Shown here: positions 1 to 4,290 of the stretch, piece by piece
Layout: each line of letters starts with the position of its first letter
How positions within the stretch are numbered: the stretch's first letter is position 1
Assembly (NCBI GenBank): GCA_964584245.1
Contig: CAZOZK010000064.1
Span: 1-5,657, forward strand
DNA length: 5,657 bases
Reading direction: 5' to 3'
Source of the DNA: CAZOZK01 sp964584245
Lineage (GTDB): Bacteria > Patescibacteriota > Microgenomatia > UBA1400 > PJMF01
Position numbers and translations under genes: made by a program
Notes under the pieces: model-generated
What the model saw: only the letters and a program-made list of their open reading frames with translations
What the model was told of the DNA's origin: nothing
The model's database searches: none

Positions 1-251
1 TTATTGTTACACTCACTCAAATCATCCAGAAATACAGACAAATTTTCTTTGTTTGTCACAAACCATTTATCAATCTGGGTAAATTGGGGCAATTCGTTAC
101 AACTTTCAACTCTCAAATCAGCCCTGCTAATAGTATTTACCGAATAAACCCATCCAGACCATACTATAACAGCTAATAAAATTAGCACTCCCACCAGTGA
201 ACTAAACAAGATAAGTATTAACTTCAATATTTTTCTGGGTGTGATGCTCAT
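1..251 (-). CDS. Small membrane-anchored protein, unknown function (3' part cut by window edge)
   Basis: An open frame of 83 codons runs from an ATG at 251 to the left edge without a stop, so the C-terminus is missing. The protein starts MSITPRKILK and then has one strongly hydrophobic stretch at about residues 11-36, ending in VWSGWVY. Basic residues R6, K7 and K10 before the helix predict a cytoplasmic N-terminus and an outside C-terminal part. The visible outer part has two cysteines (C51 and C81) that could form a disulfide. I recognise no domain. The start is uncertain: the frame stays open upstream into the GC-rich spacer, where a GTG could add 32 residues, but the hydrophobic anchor directly after ATG 251 and the sharp composition change favour the short form. 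No good Shine-Dalgarno lies just before the ATG. It reads in the same direction as the tRNA-Ser gene and may share its transcript. Confidence 0.6.
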   Translation of the reverse strand, partial: MSITPRKILKLILILFSSLVGVLILLAVIVWSGWVYSVNTISRADLRVESCNELPQFTQIDKWFVTNKENLSVFLDDLSECNN

Positions 252-267
252 TTGATTAATGTCTTTG

Positions 268-357
268 CGGCCAGCTCCTGGGCCGTCCGCCGGTATCTCG
301 CTGCGCTTGCTTTTGACGTGCCTTACAGGTACTACCCAGCTGCTTCGCACTTGGCGG
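268..357. other. GC-rich structured spacer between tRNA-Ser and membrane-protein gene
   Basis: This spacer is about two-thirds G+C by hand count, while the flanking bases 1-260 are clearly AT-rich. It contains an imperfect hairpin at 268-285 (CGGCCAG against CTGGGCCG, one bulged base, three-base loop) and another at 318-332 (six pairs including one G-T wobble, loop TAC). Neither is followed by a T-run on either strand, so they are not obvious intrinsic terminators. On the minus strand it would form the 3' trailer of the tRNA transcript and the leader of the membrane-protein gene. I see no convincing complete gene in it. Confidence 0.4.
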
Positions 358-442
358 CGGAGAAGGCGGGATTCGAACCCGCGGTATCTTGCGATACGGC
401 GGTTTAGTAAACCGCTGCACTAGACCACTATGCGACCTCTCC
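358..442 (-). tRNA. tRNA-Ser, anticodon ACU (class II, long variable arm)
   Basis: On the minus strand the sequence folds as a complete cloverleaf. The acceptor stem is GGAGAGG against CTTCTCC with one G-U pair. The D arm is GCAT/GTGC with the conserved GG in the loop. The anticodon stem is GCGGT/ACCGC with the seven-base loop TTACTAA. The long variable arm is GTATC-GCAA-GATAC, and the T arm is GCGGG-TTCGAAT-CCCGC. The discriminator base is G. The long variable arm and G73 fit serine, and the anticodon (complement of 406-408) is ACU, matching codon AGU. The usual bacterial isoacceptor for AGU/AGC has GCU, so A34 is odd: it is either a real variant or a one-base change or error. The bases after the discriminator are CCG, so CCA is not encoded and must be added by tRNA nucleotidyltransferase. 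Confidence 0.93.
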
Positions 443-491
443 AAATGCTTGCAAGCAAGTTCTGCCTCAAGCTAGATTCAATATATGTCAT

Positions 492-518
492 ATTATACAG
501 CTAATTTTTACCTTTCAA
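492..518 (-). promoter_or_regulatory. Probable sigma-70-type promoter of tRNA-Ser
   Basis: Read on the minus strand, a TTGAAA (-35-like, complement of 513-518, five of six matches) is followed after 15 bases by a perfect TATAAT (complement of 492-497). The predicted start near 485 gives a leader of about 43 bases before the tRNA 5' end at 442. The spacer is shorter than the preferred 17, which lowers confidence. It would drive the tRNA and possibly the membrane-protein gene beyond it. Confidence 0.5.
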
Positions 519-612
519 AAACTAAATTTGTACAGGTTACAGCAGGTATCATTTAAGTATGATCTATTTAGTCACAGTTTATCTGGTAAGTAGCAGTGCT
601 ATAGTTAGTTAT

Positions 613-1695
613 ATGAATAAAAAAATCGCACTACTAGCAATATGTACAATAGCTTTACTTGGATATGTCCAACCAACTCAAGCACTCACGGTTATCATAA
701 ATGACAATGGCACTATGCAGGTTCGTGAGGGAAGAGTTCTCGGTGATGATACCGAACAAGAAGATGAGCAAGAGAATGAATCTGAAAATGAGTCTCAGCA
801 GAAGCAAGAGGAAGAAAAAAAAGAATCAGAAGACAGAAGTGAAGATAAATCAGCAGAAACGCAAAGAGAGGCAGCCAAACAAGAAGCTGAGCGAGTAAGA
901 GAAACTTCAAAACAGGTTTTTGAAAAGAAACGTGAAGCCGCAAAAAAAGTGCAAGAGAAAGTCACAGAAAAAAAGGCAGCACTCAAAGAAATCAAAAGTA
1001 TTAAAACTCAAGAAAATAAGCAACTTAAAGTTAAAAATAAAGAACAAAGCACAGAGGTGACTATTGAAGATAAAGAGTTAGATGATTCTGAAAGTAGTTA
1101 CTTTAGAAATTTAGAAAAATTAGATGCACAAGATGTTGACATTGAGCTGCCTGCAGGGTCAGAAATTGGTAGGGAAGATACAGAAAAAAGTTTAGATGAC
1201 TCTGCAGAGGTCGAAAATGAGCAAATCAAAAGAGTAAAAGCCGAACGTAGAGCAAGAAATGATACGCTTGAAATTAAAACTCAAACAAATGATAACGGTG
1301 AGCAAGAAATCGAAATCGAGTCTGGAACAATCAAAGCAAAGCTTAATGTTGCTGAGTTTGTTGTAGATCCATCAACCAAAGATGTAGTGGTTACTACTAA
1401 AAATGGTGAGACACACACGTTAGTTCACTTGCCTGATCAAGCATTACTTCAGATGGAATTTGCGGGATTATTGAATGCTGATGATACGCTGGCAAAATCA
1501 AATCTTTCAATTGAAACCAGGGAAGATGGAACGGTTGTGTATAAAACTAAACGTATCGATAAGAGAAGGTTATTTGGTTTTATTCCTTTTGAAGTAGAGG
1601 ATGAAGTTGAGCTAAATGACACGGACAGCACTGTAACAGTAGAGCCAACTGACACTTCGATGTTTGGAAAGTTGTTGATGAATTTAAGTGTGTGA
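613..1695 (+). CDS. Secreted acidic coiled-coil protein, unknown function
   Basis: This 360-residue protein begins with a clear Sec signal peptide: MNKK, a hydrophobic core at residues 5-19, and a likely cleavage after Q-A at residue 24. The mature N-terminus has a short segment ending in REGRVLGDD. Residues 47-82 are extremely acidic and rich in Glu, Gln and Ser, and about 82-145 is alternating Lys/Glu with heptad-like character, probably a coiled coil. A second charged stretch runs to about 215. Residues 217-360 look like a beta-rich globular domain with alternating hydrophobic and charged residues, and include RRLFGFIPFEVE near the end. I recognise no catalytic motif. Proteins of this build (signal peptide, LGD motif, charged linker, beta domain ending near 'LFGFIP') are, from memory, common as uncharacterised exported proteins in CPR bacteria. 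An in-frame ATG at 559 would add 18 residues, but the signal peptide makes 613 the better start; neither has a strong Shine-Dalgarno. The stop is TGA, and the last 12 bases overlap the convergent alkyltransferase gene. Confidence 0.8.
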   Translation: MNKKIALLAICTIALLGYVQPTQALTVIINDNGTMQVREGRVLGDDTEQEDEQENESENESQQKQEEEKKESEDRSEDKSAETQREAAKQEAERVRETSKQVFEKKREAAKKVQEKVTEKKAALKEIKSIKTQENKQLKVKNKEQSTEVTIEDKELDDSESSYFRNLEKLDAQDVDIELPAGSEIGREDTEKSLDDSAEVENEQIKRVKAERRARNDTLEIKTQTNDNGEQEIEIESGTIKAKLNVAEFVVDPSTKDVVVTTKNGETHTLVHLPDQALLQMEFAGLLNADDTLAKSNLSIETREDGTVVYKTKRIDKRRLFGFIPFEVEDEVELNDTDSTVTVEPTDTSMFGKLLMNLSV

Positions 1696-2016
1696 TTTTA
1701 GCCCAAGAGTATATTGGGAAATGTGAAGATCTACCTTTAGTGGTTGCTGTTTTTTGAATACGACACCTTCAGCGATCAGCATTTTTCTTTTTTGCTCAAC
1801 CCCACCTGAGCCAGAATAGCCATGCAGACTGCCATCAGATGCCACTACTCGGTGGCATGGGGTTTTTGGTGCATCGGGATTCGTGCGCATATATAGACCA
1901 ATAGCTCGGGCGGCTTTTGGATTTCCAGCTAGTTTGGCGAGCTGGCCATAGGTCACAACCTTGCCTGCAGGGATGGTTTTGAGGATTTTGTATACCTGTT
2001 CTCGTTGGAGTTTCAT
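1684..2016 (-). CDS. Single-domain O6-alkylguanine-DNA alkyltransferase-like protein (MGMT/Ogt C-terminal domain family)
   Basis: This 110-residue protein matches the DNA-binding and active-site domain of O6-alkylguanine-DNA alkyltransferases, suicide enzymes that move alkyl groups from O6 of guanine to a cysteine. Visible family features are IPAGKVVTYGQLA (helix-turn-helix entry, Tyr23), ARAIG (Arg37, equivalent of the 'arginine finger'), Asn46, the active-site TPCHRVV with Cys54 and His55, DGSLHGYSG, and a glutamate in IAEG (Glu83) that may complete the Cys-His-Glu relay. The N-terminal RNase H-like domain of full-length Ogt/Ada/MGMT is absent. Length resembles the alkyltransferase-like (ATL) proteins, but those carry Trp in place of the cysteine, and here Cys is kept. 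It may therefore be catalytically competent, or act mainly as a lesion sensor. The gene converges on the acidic protein gene with a 12-base overlap and diverges from the dehydrogenase-hydrolase gene. There is no well-spaced Shine-Dalgarno before ATG 2016, since GAGG is only one base away. Confidence 0.92.
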   Translation of the reverse strand: MKLQREQVYKILKTIPAGKVVTYGQLAKLAGNPKAARAIGLYMRTNPDAPKTPCHRVVASDGSLHGYSGSGGVEQKRKMLIAEGVVFKKQQPLKVDLHISQYTLGLKSHT

Positions 2017-2021
2017 GCCTC

Positions 2022-2027
2022 ATTTTA
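2022..2027 (-). promoter_or_regulatory. Possible -10 element of the alkyltransferase gene
   Basis: On the minus strand TAAAAT (five of six matches to TATAAT) ends only five bases before the ATG at 2016. If used, transcription would begin at or beside the start codon, giving a leaderless mRNA, which would fit the lack of a well-placed Shine-Dalgarno. No convincing -35 box is seen, so this is tentative. Confidence 0.25.
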
Positions 2028-2053
2028 ACATGAATCTAGACTGTGATTTTTGG

Positions 2054-4285
2054 ATGAAATATGCTAAAACTAATCTTGTGGATACTCAATTTGTACAACC
2101 AATTGCCGAAACAAATAACAAGAAAAAAATTGTAATTTTTATTTCTGTAATTGTCGTTTTTTTTATAGCTATTTTTGCATTGTTAGCATATAGATATTTG
2201 CGCCTCGAGCCAAGCCCATTAGTAGCTGGTCAGCTAGTATTTGTGAACGAAGCAGCAGAATCTGAAGCGCAATCCCAAACTCAAGAAATTTCTCTCCAAG
2301 AATCCAAAACACCAGTCGAGTACACTGTCGAGTCAGTCGCCACGGGGTTGAGTGTGCCATGGAGCATTGTGTTCACTAGCCCAAATCGGCTGCTGGTCAC
2401 AGAACGGCCAGGCCGCGTTCGTGTTATCGAAAAAGGGATTTTGCAAGAGCAACCAATTCGAGTTTTTCCAGAGGTGCTCACAACTTCTGAAGAAGGTCTC
2501 ATGGGCATGACGCTTGATCCAAATTATGAGCAAAATAAACACATTTTTATGTGTATTGCGTATGAAAAAACTACAGAAGATACAAACAGAACCACGACTG
2601 GCAACACAAATGGTGCGGTCAAAGTAATTCGTCTCACCGATGCAGGCGACGCGCTCACCGATGATGTTATCGTGATCGACAATATTCCAGCCGCTCGTTT
2701 TCATGCAGGTTGCCGTGTGCGATTTGGCCCCGATGGCAAACTATATATTTCAACAGGGGATGCAACTAATAAGGAAAGCGCCCAAGACATGAATTCGTTG
2801 GCAGGAAAAATGCTGCGCCTAAACTCTGACGGCACAATTCCGTCAGATAATCCATTTGCAAATTCACCAATTTTTTCTTTGGGGCACCGTAACTCACAAG
2901 GGTTTGATTGGCATCCAGAGACAGGTGTATTAGTGGCGACCGAGCATGGTCCAACCGGTAACGATGGTCCTGGTGGTGGCGACGAAGTTAACGTGATACA
3001 AGCGGGCAAAAATTATGGTTGGCCGATTGTCTCGCATGAAAAAAGCCAAACAGGTCTGGTAGATCCAGCTTTGATTTTTACACCCGCAGTCGCACCTGCT
3101 TCTGGTATGTTCTATAGCGGCCCGGCGTTTCCACAGCTGCAAAATACTTTTCTGTTTGGGGCGCTTCGCGGAGAAGGAATCATTCAGGTTGTGTTTGATT
3201 CAACAGATACAACTCAAATTGTGTCCTACCAAAAACTTGCTGGAATCGATGCAGGTCGCGTTCGCGATATTGTTGAAGGTCCCGATGGTTTAATCTATTT
3301 CACCACCAGCAACACAGATAGCCGCGGGCGTCCTCGAGTGGGTGATGATCAAGTTATGCGATTGGTGCCAAAGGTTGATGGGCAGCCGTTTCGCGAGTTA
3401 ACAATTCCCTTCTTGCGCAGTAGAGAATACAGCAGTCAAGTGGGCGAGTTGACTCAAGTTTCTACTAATCAAAATTACACGAGTTTTACCACAAACTATA
3501 CGTCAGATGGGTTGAATATTAATGCGCTTCTCACCCAGCCAACGGGTCAAATGCCAGATGGTGGATGGCCGGCGATTGTATTTATTCATGGATATATTCC
3601 TCCGACCCAGTATCGCACACAAGAAAAATATGTTGAGTATGTGGATTATTTAGCGAGGAACGGATTTGTAGTATTTAAGATTGATTTGCGTGGTCACGGC
3701 CAGTCCGATGGCGAGGCCGGTGGCGCGTATTATTCTTCGGATTATATTATTGATACGCTCAATGCTTACAGTGCGCTGCAAACGAGCAGTTTTGTAAATC
3801 CTGAAAAAATTGGTTTATGGGGACATAGTATGGCTGGCAATGTGATCATGCGCAGCGTGGCTGTCAAACCAGAAATTCCAGCTGCGGTTGTGTGGGGCGG
3901 TGCGGTTTTTACCTATGCTGATTTTCTTGAGTTTGGTATCTCTGATGGCTCGTATATGCCACCAGGAAATGCCACTGAACGTCAACGTCGCCGACAAAAG
4001 TTATTTGATACCTACGGAACATTTGATCTAGCTCACTACTTTTGGTCCAAAGTTTCTCCAGTAATTTATTTAGGCGAAATTAAAACTGCAATGCAGTTTC
4101 AACATGCTGTAAATGACAACGTAGTTGATGTGGAATATAGTAGAAATATCCATGAACTGCTTTTGGCGAACGGCGTTTCATCTGAATTATTTGAGTACTC
4201 ACTTGGCGGACACAACATAACCAGTCCTAGCTTTGGTACTGCAATGAGCAGAACTGTGGAGTTTTATAAGGAAAATTTGAGGTAA
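2054..4285 (+). CDS. Membrane-anchored fusion: glucose/sorbosone dehydrogenase-type beta-propeller plus alpha/beta-hydrolase
   Basis: Numbering uses the 743-residue product from ATG 2054. A short N-terminus with NKKK precedes one transmembrane helix at about 26-47, so the rest should lie outside the cytoplasm. Residues about 90-439 match the glucose/sorbosone dehydrogenase family (soluble PQQ glucose dehydrogenase and YliI/Asd-type aldose sugar dehydrogenases): VPWSIVF, LLVTERPGRVRVI, His217 in FHAG followed by FGPDGKLYISTGD, LGHRNSQG at 276-283, EHGP at 297-300, GGGDEVN at 307-313 and NYGWP at 320-324. A linker leads to an alpha/beta-hydrolase at about 474-743: oxyanion-region HGY at 512-514, DLRGHGQSDG at 544-553, nucleophile Ser592 in GHSMAG, probable acid Asp688 in HAVNDNVV, and probable His720 in GGHN. 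This second part resembles acyl-peptidase/esterase-type (S9-like) hydrolases. The substrates are unknown. A PQQ-dependent sugar oxidation would need imported cofactor. Alternative in-frame starts at 2030, 2015 and TTG 1961 exist; the last two overlap the alkyltransferase gene. A start at 2054 keeps the anchor and leaves a 37-base divergent gap, but lacks a clear Shine-Dalgarno. Confidence 0.9.
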   Translation: MKYAKTNLVDTQFVQPIAETNNKKKIVIFISVIVVFFIAIFALLAYRYLRLEPSPLVAGQLVFVNEAAESEAQSQTQEISLQESKTPVEYTVESVATGLSVPWSIVFTSPNRLLVTERPGRVRVIEKGILQEQPIRVFPEVLTTSEEGLMGMTLDPNYEQNKHIFMCIAYEKTTEDTNRTTTGNTNGAVKVIRLTDAGDALTDDVIVIDNIPAARFHAGCRVRFGPDGKLYISTGDATNKESAQDMNSLAGKMLRLNSDGTIPSDNPFANSPIFSLGHRNSQGFDWHPETGVLVATEHGPTGNDGPGGGDEVNVIQAGKNYGWPIVSHEKSQTGLVDPALIFTPAVAPASGMFYSGPAFPQLQNTFLFGALRGEGIIQVVFDSTDTTQIVSYQKLAGIDAGRVRDIVEGPDGLIYFTTSNTDSRGRPRVGDDQVMRLVPKVDGQPFRELTIPFLRSREYSSQVGELTQVSTNQNYTSFTTNYTSDGLNINALLTQPTGQMPDGGWPAIVFIHGYIPPTQYRTQEKYVEYVDYLARNGFVVFKIDLRGHGQSDGEAGGAYYSSDYIIDTLNAYSALQTSSFVNPEKIGLWGHSMAGNVIMRSVAVKPEIPAAVVWGGAVFTYADFLEFGISDGSYMPPGNATERQRRRQKLFDTYGTFDLAHYFWSKVSPVIYLGEIKTAMQFQHAVNDNVVDVEYSRNIHELLLANGVSSELFEYSLGGHNITSPSFGTAMSRTVEFYKENLR
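4279..4282 (+). promoter_or_regulatory. Ribosome binding site of the J-like gene
   Basis: GAGG lies eight bases before ATG 4291, inside the last codons of the upstream ectoenzyme gene, whose stop TAA immediately follows it. This decides the start at 4291 and points to translation from the same mRNA as the upstream gene. Confidence 0.65.
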
Positions 4286-4290
4286 AGAGT

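Noticed and set aside
406..408. Reading the tRNA as a suppressor (anticodon CTA)
   Set aside because: This would shift the anticodon by one base and lose U33 and the seven-base loop symmetry; ACU with U33 is the proper fit.
256..417. Plus-strand open frame across the GC-rich spacer and antisense tRNA (MSLRPAPGPS...)
   Set aside because: Arg-rich translation of antisense tRNA sequence, no ribosome binding site and no protein-like pattern.
256..444. 62-codon minus-strand open frame (MERSHSGLVQ...)
   Set aside because: It runs through the tRNA-Ser gene; the RVRIPPSPP part is the familiar false protein produced by translating a class II tRNA 3' half.
547..563. Plus-strand promoter for the acidic protein (TATCAT or TATGAT)
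   Set aside because: Good -10-like hexamers exist, but no -35 box lies at an acceptable distance; too weak to list as a feature.
559..612. Upstream ATG extending the acidic secreted protein by 18 residues
   Set aside because: It would place a second hydrophobic stretch before a perfectly normal MNKK signal peptide; start 613 explains the N-terminus better.
1702..1718. CCCAA / TTGGG hairpin as a terminator between the convergent genes
   Set aside because: Only five pairs, seven-base loop, no T-run on either strand, and inside the alkyltransferase coding sequence.
1839..1858. Perfect 7-bp stem with 6-base loop (ATGCCAC / GTGGCAT)
   Set aside because: It lies in the codons for the alkyltransferase active site (PCHRVVAS), so the bases are set by protein sequence; no T-run follows.
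1961..2053. TTG-initiated extension of the fusion protein by 31 residues
   Set aside because: It overlaps the well-supported alkyltransferase gene on the other strand, and the extra residues lack a family pattern.
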